A stretch of DNA of 29,913 bases from Nemertoderma westbladi (Eukaryota; Xenacoelomorpha; Nemertodermatida; Nemertodermatidae). The notes beneath the pieces were generated by a model, which had not been told where the DNA came from, did no database searches, and saw only the letters and a list, made by a program, of their open reading frames with translations. This document shows, in pieces, positions 1 through 10,670 of this stretch; position 1 is the stretch's first letter, and every line of letters begins with the position of its first letter. Location of the stretch: NCBI GenBank assembly GCA_032718475.1, contig JAUCBJ010001012.1, positions 1-29,913 on the forward strand, written 5' to 3'. The position numbers were made by a program, and so were the translations under genes.

Positions 1-1300
1 ATGATCAGGCAGTCAGGCCTACTGGTTACCGGTCGACCGGTACTTTCGACTTTATTGCTTACTGCAATAAAGAAGCTATATCCTTTAATGTTCGCGCTTT
101 CAGACCTTTGGCAGTTTAACCCACCAAATTAAGATGTCTTCTAGATATTAAATCGGTTTTTAGTCTATGACAAGTATTTGATTCACTACACTAGTCGAAA
201 CCAATCTGTGCGCGATCATTCACCCGCTGGATATTCCCGGGAGATTGGGTTCGACGGTTTAATTTTATTGCTATGTAAGCCTAATGTATTATTCGACTGA
301 CAGTACTATATAATCTCTGACAATATTATTCACCTTCGGTAATATTAACAGTTCCTTTAGGACGTGGCGCTTTATCTATATAAACAGAGTTATGACTTAA
401 ACTACTCACAACGATATGGCTTAATTATAATTCACATATATGGCGCATTCTTTAGGAATTGCTTCTTTAACAGACTCACTCATACACAATGCTGCACAAT
501 ACTGCACACTAATCTGCCAATCTTCACTGATTTTAGTCACATATAAAAGGAACACAGACTGACTCATGTAGGGTCTATCAAATAACATTAGATTCACTTC
601 AAACCACTTTAACATAAGTCACAATCGTTTATCTGTAACCCTTCTCTCTTACCTTCGGTATATCAAGAATATTGGGTTTCGGGGTTATTTATCGTTATTC
701 CAAATATAATTATTCATCAACCATATTATGAAGAACTGACGGTAAATAGCAGTATAAAACAACAATGAAAACACTGATTGTTATGAGTTTGCAATGTTTC
801 AGCAGTCAGCATGTATGATCAGTCAGCAGTGATTCCATGAGTTAAAGGATATATGCCCTTTATAATTAAACCTACTAGTGTAAGACTAAAAACAGTAAAG
901 CACAAAATACTTCCAAGCCGTTCTTTCTTTGGCTCAGGACTGAATGTAAACACTGCACATAGGCATTGCGTCATTTCTCGGAAATTTTCTGTACAAGGAG
1001 CCACAAAAACGCTCTAATTGGCTGACTGAACTGAGAGACGCCGTAGAACAAAGGAAATCAACACGTATGAATGTCAGCTGTTAACCGTAGTCATAGTAAC
1101 TACTGTTCAAGAGTAGCTATCACCCTTTTGCGTCACGAATTGCCATAGAATCATAAAATATGCCTTTCACAGTACACATACGGAGGAAATAGGTCTTAGA
1201 TCCTCTAAAAACACCGATACAGCAATAATACGGTCTCTTACACTTATTAAATCAACTACAGAGTATTTTAATGTAAAAGATAATAAAAATAACGGGGCAA
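1..1300. other. No recognisable gene or element
   Basis: AT-rich sequence with only short chance reading frames (about 60 codons or fewer) and no RNA gene or terminal repeat that I can see. Near the start there is a short palindromic patch, ACCGGTCGACCGGT at about 30-43. Motifs such as TACCGGTA and TAGGCCTA recur through the whole window and look like background vocabulary of this genome. Confidence 0.6.
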
Positions 1301-1317
1301 TTCAGCAAAGGCTTTTA

Positions 1318-1615
1318 CAGGGGGAGCCAGAATTTTTATTTTTGCTTTCAATCTTTAGCTACAAGCGTTTGAATAAGGTGTCTCCGGCGATATTGCACCA
1401 GTCGTACTGCAGTTATTCTTCAACCTTATAGTAGTTTGTTGGTAACAATAGAAAGCTGGCCGTACAAGGATTCCAAATATGTAAAAATATTTGAATTTGG
1501 TTCGTAAGTAGCTGTTATATTGGATTCGAATGTTGCATGTACAGTAATTACTTCCGCTGCAAGGCGTTTATTTATTTAATAAAGACACAATATTCTGGAA
1601 CATTTTGTTTTCTCA
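1318..1615 (+). repeat. Dispersed repeat family, copy 1
   Basis: Shares diverged but collinear blocks with 6495-6745 (same strand) and with 3562-3700 (opposite strand). Common anchors are GAGCCAGAATTTTTATT, AGCTACAAGCGTTTGAA, TGTCTCCGGCGATATTGCAC and a TTTATTTAATAAA block. The copy continues into the left arm of the inverted repeat at 1466-1875. No coding capacity is visible. It is probably an old non-autonomous transposon; the superfamily cannot be told. Confidence 0.65.
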
Positions 1616-1875
1616 TAAGTAGCTTGAATGGCGTCCTATACTTAGTATAGAACGCCATGGTAGCTTGGTAACAATGCAATGCCCTTAATAATAATACTAG
1701 GAGGGTGTAGTATATGGATATTCATACAAGCAAAATGTTCTAGAACATTGTGTATTTATTAAATAGAATAAATGGCCTGCCGTGGAAGCAAATACTGTAC
1801 ATACAACATTCGAATGCCCATATCTCAGCTATTTCCCAACCAAATTCAAATATTTTTTACATATTTGGAATCCTT
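1466..1875. repeat. Inverted repeat with ~155-bp arms (MITE-like)
   Basis: The left arm (about 1466-1620) and right arm (about 1720-1875) are imperfect reverse complements. Both carry AAGGATTCCAAATATGTAAA, TCGAATGTTG, TGTACAGTA, TTTAATAAA and an AACATTTTG block. In the loop a smaller hairpin (about 1628-1657) pairs GGCGTCCTATA with TATAGAACGCC. The right arm is in effect a fourth, inverted copy of the 3' half of the dispersed repeat. No clear target-site duplication was found. Confidence 0.7.
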
Positions 1876-1969
1876 TCACCACTAGCATTCCACTAGTACT
1901 AGTACCAATAAATCTCTATAAGGTTGGAGAATAACTGCAGTTATGGGCAGTTAACTGCAGTTATGGGTC

Positions 1970-2472
1970 CAGGGTGTGGGAGACAGGGTGAGAAGTACAG
2001 GAGGATCTGTGGAGGGTGTGGGAAACAGGGTGAGAAGTACAGGAGGATCTGTGGAGGGTGTGGGAGACAGGGTGAGAAGTACAGGAGGATCTATGGAGGG
2101 TGTGGGAGACAGGGTGAGAAGTACAGGAGGATCTGTGGAGGGTGTGGGAGACAGGGTGAGAAGTACAGGATGATCTGTGGAGGGTGTGGGAGACAGGGTG
2201 AGAAGTACATGAGGATCTGTGGAGGGTGTGGGAGAAAGGGTGAGAAGTACAGGAGGATCTGGGGAGGGTGTGGGAGACAGGGTGAGAAGTACAGGAGGAT
2301 CTGTGGAGGGTGTGGGAGACGGAATGGGAAGTACAGGATGATCTGTGGAGGGTATGGGAGACAGGGTGAGAAGTACAGGAGGATCTGTGGAGGGTGTGGG
2401 AGACAGGGTGAGAAGTACAGGAGGATCTATGGAGGGTGTGGGAGACAGGGTGAGAAGTACAGGAGGATCTGA
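1970..2472 (+). repeat. 42-bp minisatellite, about 12 copies
   Basis: Near-identical tandem 42-bp units built around GGAGGGTGTGGGAGACAGGG, then TGAGAAGTACAGGAGGATCT. Because 42 is divisible by 3, reading frames stay open on both strands. One plus frame reads a 14-residue CGGCGRQGEKYRRI repeat and another VEGVGDRVRSTGGS. The second is broken at about 2171-2173 and 2339-2341, where GGAGGA became GGATGA. The apparent starts of these frames are TTG or GTG, not ATG. Confidence 0.9.
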
Positions 2473-2689
2473 GGAGGGTGGGGAAGATGGAGTGGAAGGT
2501 ACAGGTGGTAATGACCAATTTACAGGTTTTGAAGGAGTGGGGGGTATGGAAAGATCCGTGGCGGCTATACAAGATAACGTTTGGAATACAGGAGAATCTA
2601 TGGAGGGTGTAGAAGATGGAGTGGGGAGTACAGGAGTTTCTGTGGAGGGTGGAGATGAAACTGATGAACAATTTATAGGTTTTGACTAA
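2473..2689 (+). other. Diverged 3' edge of the minisatellite with open frame
   Basis: Beyond the regular array the 42-bp units decay, yet the VEGVGDRVRSTGGS frame stays open for about 72 codons to a TAA at 2687-2689, ending EQFIGFD. Recognisable units such as SMEGVEDGVGSTGV remain, and a short motif recurs (DQFTGFE, then EQFIGFD). This could be the last exon of a repetitive protein or chance openness of a purine-rich repeat. No family is recognised, and there is no upstream ATG or clear splice site. Confidence 0.35.
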
Positions 2690-2930
2690 CTGCTCAGCCA
2701 TAGTGATATACAGTAGTTATAAACTCGGTAATAAACTCGTCATACTTTGAGAATTTTCATATAAATCTTAATCTCTCTTTTTATTGGATGATAAATGTAG
2801 TAGAAAAAAACAAATATTAGGCACGAGACGAGAACACAAAACACGAGTACAAACACAACACAATTAAAAACTATACTTTGTTAATCAAGTATTTAGTATT
2901 TGATGTATTTAAAATGTTTTATTACGTGAA
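2690..2930. other. AT-rich spacer
   Basis: No gene or repeat recognised. Confidence 0.5.
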
Positions 2931-3051
2931 GGGGCGGTTGCCGGTTGCCTAGTAATAGGCCAATGAGGGCAGCCCTGCACCGTCCTCCAGGCCCAGTCCG
3001 CTGCGCCAATTCACCCGGGATCCACGGAGGCAGTGGGAAGCACCGCGGATC

Positions 3052-3112
3052 ATGGCGAGTTGGACTCGGGTCCGGACCCAGCCCATTACCACACTGTAGG
3101 GTTTCCCCCACG
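3052..3112 (-). repeat. Interspersed repeat fragment, copy A
   Basis: A GC-rich stretch containing ATGGCGAGTTGGACTCGGG, then TCCGGACCCAGCCCAT and TAGGGTTTCCCCCACGC. It recurs at 3259-3324 on the same strand. The GC-rich block extends left to about 2930 in this copy only. Confidence 0.75.
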
Positions 3113-3258
3113 CCCTATAATGTACTCCTATTATTGTGCAATTTTACTTCTAATTTACAGTTATACATACATGCGTTTTAATTCAATAGCCCATAAATGA
3201 AATGTGCACCTCTTTTTAAACCGTCGGTAAAACCGACTTTTACTAATAAATAATAATA

Positions 3259-3324
3259 ATGGCGAGTTGGACTCGGGTCCGGACCCAGCCCATTCATTAC
3301 CACACTGTAGGGTTTCCCCCACGC
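3259..3324 (-). repeat. Interspersed repeat fragment, copy B, with (ATT)n edge
   Basis: Second copy of the sequence at 3052-3112, with a 4-bp ATTC insertion. Its left edge abuts an AATAATAATAAT run. Read on the minus strand the fragment would end in an (ATT)n tail, as the 3' ends of many LINEs and SINEs do, so both copies may be retroelement 3' ends. That assignment is inference. Confidence 0.6.
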
Positions 3325-3561
3325 GCGATGCAGCCTCTCCGCATTTTCATATAAATCGTCACTAAAGTACCTAAAGTGGTTAAAATGTTTTAATAAACTC
3401 TTATTTTTATTTGATAAGATATAATATTTTATAATTTTTCCAGAAATGGGGACCATAAAGATTTATTATGATTGATTTTATTTTCAAATAAGCTTTATTG
3501 GGAGGTGTTACTGGGATCAGGAATGGCTGCATAGCTCCCACTCAGAGACGAAATTTAGGTT

Positions 3562-3700
3562 AATTTAACTGATGCAATATCGACGGAGACACCTTTTTCA
3601 AACGCTTGTAGCAAAAGAATGAAAGCGAAAATAAAAAATTCTGGCTCACCCAGCAAGGAGGAGGGAGGTGAAACTATCTCTGTTTCAAATTTCATGCTAG
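3562..3700 (-). repeat. Dispersed repeat family, copy 2
   Basis: Reverse complement matches copies at 1318 and 6440. It contains TGTCTCCGTCGATATTGCA, GCTACAAGCGTTTGAAAAAG, GAGCCAGAATTTTTTATT and, as in the 6440 copy only, ATGAAATTTGAAACA plus a CTCCTTGCTGGGTGAG block. Confidence 0.7.
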
Positions 3701-4127
3701 TAATATGTATATCAATATGTAATGCTGAACACAGAATACAGGTCGACGCATGTCGATTGTACCCTGGAGAGGTATAATTTTGATTGCAACAATAATATTC
3801 ATCCCCATCTGCTACAATTTGAAGAAGACTATTACATAATAATACCTATAATTAAAACAATTAATTATTATAATTCTATAGTTAATAAAAACCGTATATC
3901 ATTCGGGGGATGGAATTTATAGGTCATCTAATTAATTGTTTAAAGATTAGCAAACAATACGATGTAATTGCATTGATAAAAGCCATAAATAAAACTTGGA
4001 TATAAAATGTAAAATCGGGATGCAAAAGATCACTTTCTGAGCTACGAAAGGAAAATTGGATACAATTTATCTGGATACAAGCGGTCCGTTTACCTTACAA
4101 AATGAAAAATACGAATGTGCGAAGTTA
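3701..4127. other. AT-rich spacer
   Basis: No gene, RNA or repeat recognised. TGGATACAATTTATCTGGATAC just before the G-rich array (about 4057-4079) contains a short GGATACAA direct repeat. Confidence 0.5.
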
Positions 4128-4352
4128 AGAACAGTCGGGGGGGAAGTGTCTGGGGGGGGGGTGTCAGTGGGGGAAGTGTCCGGGGGGAAGTGTCTGGGGG
4201 GGGAGTGTCCGGGGGGGGGTGGAGTGTCCGGGGGGGGGGGAGTGTCCGGGGGGGGGGAAGTTTCTGGGGGGGAAGTGTCCGGGGGGGAAGTGTCCTACTT
4301 GAGCGGGGGGGGGGGGATTGTCCGGGGGGAAGTGTCCGGGGGGGAAGTGTCC
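4128..4352 (+). repeat. G-rich tandem array, strong G-quadruplex potential
   Basis: About a dozen units of 13-20 bp of the form GTGTCCGGGGGGGAA, with G-runs of 5 to 11 on the plus strand. Many consecutive G-runs separated by AAGTGTCC-type linkers predict multiple G-quadruplexes, with C-rich i-motif potential on the other strand. Units vary in G-run length, as expected of slippage. Reading frames through it (4056-4439 and its antisense) are compositional and not genes. Confidence 0.9.
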
Positions 4353-4760
4353 GAACACCCATATTACGGGTCATGGTGTAGAACAGTTGCGGATAGGGGG
4401 ATCCATCTCCACTGGAAAATCGACGCAAATAACAGCTGAATACTCCCAATAATATAACTGTAACAGTTTTCTATTTACTTTCGTTTATTGTTTTTGGATA
4501 GAATAACGGGCCAATGCAAACTGCTCCTCTCCATAAAGGAGCAGCTTGGTTTGAGTCCACCCCCTGTCTCGTGGTGAAGGCAGGCCTGGTCTATGGTCAA
4601 TACCGCATTAATTAATTGTATTTTATATAAAATAATAGGTAGTTTGTACTAAATAATTGAACGAATTAATGCAATCCTATTAGCAGTGTGCCTATCAAAT
4701 AATAGTCATTATTATGGAGAATGAGAGAATGAGTGTTTAGGCAAATAAACAACATTCAAA
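4353..4760. other. Spacer with a short hairpin
   Basis: No gene recognised. A perfect stem pairs CTGCTCCT with AGGAGCAG (4521-4544). Just after it, GGTTTGAGTCC at 4548-4558 resembles a tRNA B box, but there is no acceptor stem or A box. Confidence 0.4.
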
Positions 4761-6415
4761 GTCCAACCATATTATTGGTAAGCCTTTATTCGGTAGAAAG
4801 AGATAAGGTTACCTACCTCCCAGACCATATTATTGGTAAGCCTTTATTCGGTAGAGAGAGGTCCAACCATATTATTGGTAAGCCTTTATTCGGTAGAGAG
4901 AGGTCCAACCATATTATTGGTAAGCCTTTATTCGGTAGAGAGAGGTCCAACCATATTATTGGTAAGCCTTTATTCGGTAGAGAGAGGTCCAACCATATTA
5001 TTGGTAAGCCTTTATTCGGTAGAGAGAGGTCCAACCATATTATTGGTAAGCCTTTATTCGGTAGAGAGAGGTCCAACCATATTATTGGTAAGCCTTTATT
5101 CGGTAGAGAGAGGTCCAACCATATTATTGGTAAGCCTTTATTCGGTAGAGAGAGGTCCAACCATATTATTGGTAAGCCTTTATTCGGTAGAGAGAGGTCC
5201 AACCATATTATTGGTAAGCCTTTATTCGGTAGAGAGAGGTCCAACCATATTATTGGTAAGCCTTTATTCGGTAGAGAGAGGTCCAACCATATTATTGGTA
5301 AGCCTTTATTCGGTAGAGAGAGGTCCAACCATATTATTGGTAAGCCTTTATTCGGTAGAAAGAGATAAGGTTACCTACCTCCCAGACCATATTATTGGTA
5401 AGCCTTTATTCGGTAGAGAGAGATAAGGTTACCTACCTCCCAGACCATATTATTGGTAAGCCTTTATTCGGTAGAGAGAGATAAGGTTACCTACCTCCCA
5501 GACCATATTATTGGTAAGCCTTTATTCGGTATAGAGAGATAAGGTTACCTACCTCCCAGACCATATTATTGGTAAGCCTTTATTCGGTAGAGAGAGGTCC
5601 AACCATATTATTGGTAAGCCTTTATTCGGTATAGAGAGGTCCAACCATATTATTGGTAAGCCTTTATTCGGTAGAGAGAGGTCCAACCATATTATTGGTA
5701 AGCCTTTATTCGGTAGAGAGAGGTCCAACCATATTATTGGTAAGCCTTTATTCGGTAGAGAGAGGTCCAACCATATTATTGGTAAGCCTTTATTCGGTAG
5801 AAAGAGATAAGGTTACCTACCTCCCAGACCATATTATTGGTAAGCCTTTATTCGGTAGAGAGAGATAAGGTTACCTACCTCCCAGACCATATTATTGGTA
5901 AGCCTTTATTCGGTAGAGAGAGATAAGGTTACCTACCTCCCAGACCATATTATTGGTAAGCCTTTATTCGGTAGAGAGAGATAAGGTTACCTACCTCCCA
6001 GACCATATTATTGGTAAGCCTTTATTCGGTAGAAAGAGATAAGGTTACCTACCTCCCAGACCATATTATTGGTAAGCCTTTATTCGGTATAGAGAGATAA
6101 GGTTACCTACCTCCCAGACCATATTATTGGTAAGCCTTTATTCGGTAGAGAGAGATAAGGTTACCTACCTCCCAGACCATATTATTGGTAAGCCTTTATT
6201 CGGTAGAAAGAGATAAGGTTACCTACCTCCCAGACCATATTATTGGTAAGCCTTTATTCGGTAGAAAGAGATAAGGTTACCTACCTCCCAGACCATATTA
6301 TTGGTAAGCCTTTATTCGTTAGAAAGAGATAAGGTTACCTACCCCCCAGACCATATTATTGGTAAGCCTTTATTCGGTAGAAAGAGATAAGGTTACCTAC
6401 CTCCCAGACCATATT
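4761..6415 (+). repeat. Two-monomer satellite array (42-bp and 58-bp units)
   Basis: About 34 tandem copies of a core, ATATTATTGGTAAGCCTTTA followed by TTCGGTA. The cores are joined by two linkers. Type A (42-bp spacing) has GGTCCAACC; type B (58-bp spacing) has GATAAGGTTACCTACCTCCC then AGACC. Measured core to core the order is A, B, 12 A, 4 B, 5 A, then about 11 B, the last truncated. Units are nearly identical; variants (AGAAAG, ATAGAG) mark block ends. This indicates recent expansion with block-level duplication. Frames of up to 211 codons here simply follow the 42-bp periodicity. Confidence 0.95.
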
Positions 6416-6439
6416 GGTCTAGCGTCCACCCCAATGTTT

Positions 6440-6745
6440 CTACAAATCGAATGAAATTTGAAACATTGACGATTGGTCCACGCAACTCCTCCTGGGTGGG
6501 TGAGTCAGAATTTTTATTCTTGCTCTCATTTTTTAGCTACAAACGTTTAAAAAAGTGTCTCCGTCGATATTGCACAAGTTACACTGCAGGTATTCTTATT
6601 GCAGGAATACAAATGTGTAACAATCTAAATTTCGCCGTAAAATAGCTGAGATATGAGCTTTTAAAACTTGCTTGGTATTGCATCTGCACGAGGCTATTTT
6701 ATTCCTTTAAATAAATACAACATATTCTGCAATTTGTTCTTGAAC
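6440..6745 (+). repeat. Dispersed repeat family, copy 3
   Basis: Begins just after the satellite array. It shares TCAGAATTTTTATTC, TTTTAGCTACAAACGTTT, GTGTCTCCGTCGATATTGCA and then AATAGCTGAGATATG and TTTAAATAAATACAACAT with the copies at 1318-1875 and 3562-3700. Relative to copy 1 it lacks roughly 45 bp in the middle. Confidence 0.7.
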
Positions 6746-6849
6746 TTTTTTTATATTCGTAACATTCATTACAAACAAATCTTAAAAAATATCTTAGTAA
6801 CTACAATAAGTGTAGCTAATATTTCTTTGGTGTGTTTTTGTGTTGTGTA

Positions 6850-7035
6850 AGGCCGCGTTCACACTACCGAGTCAAAGTCAAAATAAAATAAATATAGCTA
6901 GCTAGCAATAATAAATAATAATACATTATATAGGCCTAATATAATACATAAGGGGATTCTAGAAAAAATTATATTTCATGTTTTGTGATTTACATTTTGT
7001 CTTTTGACTTTGACTCGGTAGTGTGAACGCGGCCT
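6850..7035. mobile_element. 186-bp MITE with ~34-bp perfect TIRs and TA target duplication
   Basis: The ends are reverse complements, starting AGGCCGCGTTCACACTACCG and continuing AGTCAAAGTCAAAA. TA lies immediately outside on both sides (6848-6849 and 7036-7037). The interior is AT-rich and non-coding. A TA duplication suits Tc1/mariner-like or ISL2EU-type DNA transposons, so this is probably a non-autonomous derivative; no matching transposase lies in the window. Identical arms suggest a fairly recent insertion. Confidence 0.85.
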
Positions 7036-7081
7036 TAAGAATACATTATTTGATATTTTTATGGCGGAAATTGATTCATAA

Positions 7082-9480
7082 CAAGTTAATTATTCCAGAA
7101 TAATATTTATTTATCCCAAACTATACAGTTGTTAGCTAGTAAAATAAGACATATTTTGTAGCTAAAACTGCCAGGGTGGTAGAAATCCAGTAGCTTATTG
7201 ATGTTTTCATTAAGCTTCAAAACTTAGATTACTTTGGATTAGATTGTGGATTCGCACTTTTTCGATTGCAATTATTTTTATACAAGTTAAATTATTGAAT
7301 TCCAAATAGCATTGATAGTTAGTCCATGTGGAAAGGTTAATAAGACGTATACGGGAATACAAGATGTTGGAACCCCATTCAGTGATTCCTTTCAAGATAA
7401 TCCCTGCTAATTGATGACGTAGTAAAAATATCTTCAGCTGCCATCTCAATACAATCAGCATTAATCAGAATTTAGTTGAACTATAAACTATAATTTACAT
7501 TTTTTAATTATCTATTTTTCACAATTTTGGGAAATATATATTCCTTCCAGAAGCTACGACTACTTTTCAGTAAACTTTGCATGTATATGGAATCATATGA
7601 TACTTCAACTATTTCCACTTCGCCGTTTATTTCAAAAGATGGATCTGCGACGCTAAACAAGGCCCATTGTTTATTAGCAAAGATGCATTTGAAGTTGGAT
7701 TTGTGCCATGAATTTAGCGCTTACGATATTCGATTGTGAAAGATAAGATTTTTGAATGGCATGTTTTGATGTTGGACATTTTACTTCTACCACATGCGTT
7801 GGTGTAATGGCATCTGAAATGGCATCAAAAAAATAAGATTTTGTGGTATTTTATAAAAACACTAGCTACAATATTAAAACAGTACATACCATTGAAAACA
7901 CTAGCTACCACAAACATTTGTTTTCATTTTCTTTAGCCAAAAACAGCTATTATGAAATACAGGAAGAATAATGTTGACACGGGCAACACTAGTACCAGTA
8001 ACACTTTACAGTGAACTGACAAAAAAACGGTAACAGTTCCGTATAGAACTGCATTTTTATAACATGAATCATTGTTACCATGGAAACAGTGAAGAGTTCT
8101 AGAACAAAAAATATATATTATACACTATTCTAGAACAAAAATAAAATAAAAAAATTATTGTTCTAGAACATATAGCTAGTAATTTTTTTAAATTTAAAAT
8201 AGCTAGTAATAATAAAAAAATTATTTATTTATATTATTATTAAAAAATTTATCTGCCGGTACCAAATTGTATTATTTGTTAAATTTACTAGCTATTTTAA
8301 AATTAAAGAAAAAACTAGCTATATATATGTTTTAGAACATCGTGACCTAAGAGCCAGAACAACACTCACCAAAAAATGTGGTTTCGAGGAAAATGCAAAA
8401 AACCTTCTCATTTCCCTCTATATGGATCCCGTCTCCTGATTTTTTCGAGAGAGGTCTGGGAAGATACAATGATACATTTTATAATAGTGGCTAGATTCAG
8501 AATAAATTTTGTTAATGAAAAAAACTGTTTTTTCGTTATTTTCCAAAGAGTCAAAACAACACATACTGAAATTTAACATTAACTTTAGTCTGTGTGAGTT
8601 GTTTTACCTCTAGGATTTTATCACAGAAACATAATAACTCACGTCATTCCTCGACTATTGAATGGTGTTGTTTTTCCTGGCAAAGTATGATAGAGAAAAG
8701 TGTGGTATGTGTTGTTTTACCTCTCACAGTTTTCAACTTTTATGCTGTGGGGTTGTTCTGGTTTTCCATATCTCCTAAACGGACTGACATACAAGTCTAG
8801 GATTTTAACATAAGATATAGAACGCCATCTTGAGTAATTTTGGTGAAAATTTTTTTTTTTGACAAATTGTGGTATGTGTTGTTCTGGCTCTATGGTCACG
8901 ACATTATTATTTTTTATTTTATTTATGTAATATTATATGTATTAAACATATACACTATTCTAGAGCATAAATAATACAAATAATATAATGTTCTAGAACA
9001 TATAGCTAGTTATTCTTCAGATTTAAAATAGCTAGTAATACAAAAAAAATTATTTATTTATATTATTTATTTATTAGAAAATTTATCTACCAAATTGGAT
9101 ATTTTTTTTAATTTACTAGCTATTTTAAAATAAAAAAGAAACTAGCTATGTGTTCTAGAACATTATATTTTTTATTTTATTTATGTTCTAGAATAGTATA
9201 TAATACTTTTCTATTGTTCTAGAACTCTTCAATGTTACCATAGTAACAATGACATATGTTTTATAAATGCAGTTCTATACGGAACTCTAGCCAAAAAATC
9301 TAAATAATTTCCATCTAGTGCTAATCTACCCATCCCGCATTGTTCGCTGTAAAAACAATTAAAAAATAGATTAATGAAACGCCTGGCAGTATTTAGCTAG
9401 CTATATTTGTTTTCAGCCACAGCTAGCCTATATGGTACAGGTATGGGCGAAATAAATATTATTCTAGAATAATTAACTTG
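7082..9480. mobile_element. Large foldback region, outer inverted repeat
   Basis: The outer arms (7082-7175 and 9381-9480) are imperfect reverse complements. Both carry CAAGTTAATTATTC, an AATAAATATTATTC block and CCTGGCAG near a TTTAGCTA motif. They enclose a second inverted repeat at 8035-9286. There is no transposase. Short frames at 7210-7461 and 7527-7739 match nothing I recognise. Ends and target duplication are not clear, so this may be one composite foldback element or two elements nested by chance. Confidence 0.6.
8035..9286. mobile_element. Inner foldback element, ~1.25 kb
   Basis: Arms of roughly 350-420 bp (8035-8380 and 8866-9286) are reverse complements starting AGTTCCGTATAGAACTGCAT. 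They share GTTACCATGG/CCATAGTAAC, several TTCTAGAAC blocks and GAGCCAGAACAACAC. Each arm contains its own smaller inverted pair (TAGCTAGTAAT and TTTACTAGCTA), so the structure folds at two scales. The loop (8381-8865) has direct repeats of TGTGGTATGTGTTGTT and no convincing gene. Such arms are typical of foldback elements or large MITEs. Confidence 0.75.
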
Positions 9481-10670
9481 ATATTAATAATATGCCTCCA
9501 TACCGCTACCCTAGAATCGATTCTTAACACAACATAAATACACATACAAATAAATACTCTATATTATTTCTAATACTCTTTATTATTTGTTTTATTTTAG
9601 ATACTGCAATATTATACTTTATATTAGCCAATCAACTGCGCTTGACAACTGTTGCTGTGTTATGGCTGACGTCACTCGTGCAGTTTTCTGAAACGGCCTG
9701 ATTTTTCGATGTTGCTAATTTTGCGTTTTAAAATTGCTATAACTCGGCCAATATTAATTTTTTTAAGTAAAATTGCTCTCTGGGTTTTTTTCACATGCTC
9801 TTTCACATGAAACCAACGAACACTCGAAAAAAAATTTCCGAGTCGTCTACCCCATTACGTATTGCATGATAAATAACGTAGTTTATTTTCACTAAAACTG
9901 CTTCGAATCAAATTGGACAAAAGTCCGATGTATCTACTTCAACCACTTCCAGGTCTCCCCTCCTCCCATTTATCAATTATTATCTATATTCCCACGACTG
10001 AACCTATATAAACATAAAGTAGAATCCCTTTATGTACGATGTAAACTCAACTTATAATCACTTACCTATACCGCTACACTTATGTTGCATATCCTTATCA
10101 CTAACATAACAGTGGACCTACCTCAAGTATGTTCGAGTCACTCCAATTTATTTTTATTTACCTTACAAGTACCCCCCCCCCCCCCCCCCCCCCAGCTGCT
10201 GCATTCGGGCTGTACAAGTGTACAAGACCAGGCATTAGCCGGCTACGGCAGCACTAACAACATGTAATCATGTAATATCATGTAAATGTAAATATCATGT
10301 AATTTAATGAAAGTTATGGATAAATTAAAAAAAAATGTTACAAAAAAATGCGTTTAGTATCAACAAGCTGATAGAAGAAATTATTTATAATTTAATCTAA
10401 AAAGCTGGCAAGCCTGGAGGGTTCACGATCCTACTGTACTTATAAATAATAGTACAGTATTGCCAGACTGTACCGTTAAGCCGTTACTGTTATATTACTG
10501 TATTATTGCCATCTGGAGTCTAATGTCTACCTCGGCGGAATACTTCTCATTATACCGGCGTAATAAATACTCTGATGAGGGAGATGACTAATGCTATAAT
10601 TAATTTATTGCTAACACTGAACAATGACAACAGGAAATCTACCGGTATATTACAAACAAAAGTTAAATAT
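9481..10670. other. AT-rich spacer with poly-C tract
   Basis: No gene recognised. A run of 22 C at 10172-10193 is the only striking feature and probably a slippage-prone microsatellite. AATAAATAC/TATTATTT-type low complexity is common around 9540-9600. Confidence 0.5.

Noticed and set aside
4056-4449. Gly-rich or Pro-rich protein frames
   Set aside because: They come from G-runs in the quadruplex-type array and shift with run length.
4521-4575. tRNA or tRNA-derived SINE suggested by GGTTTGAGTCC
   Set aside because: No A box, acceptor stem or anticodon arm can be placed; only a short hairpin is nearby.
4733-5426. Long frames on both strands (up to 211 codons) as repetitive proteins
   Set aside because: They follow the 42-bp satellite; several frames on both strands are open at once and end when 58-bp units appear.
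4761-6415. CRISPR array
   Set aside because: Units are whole-length tandem repeats without unique spacers, and the setting is eukaryotic.
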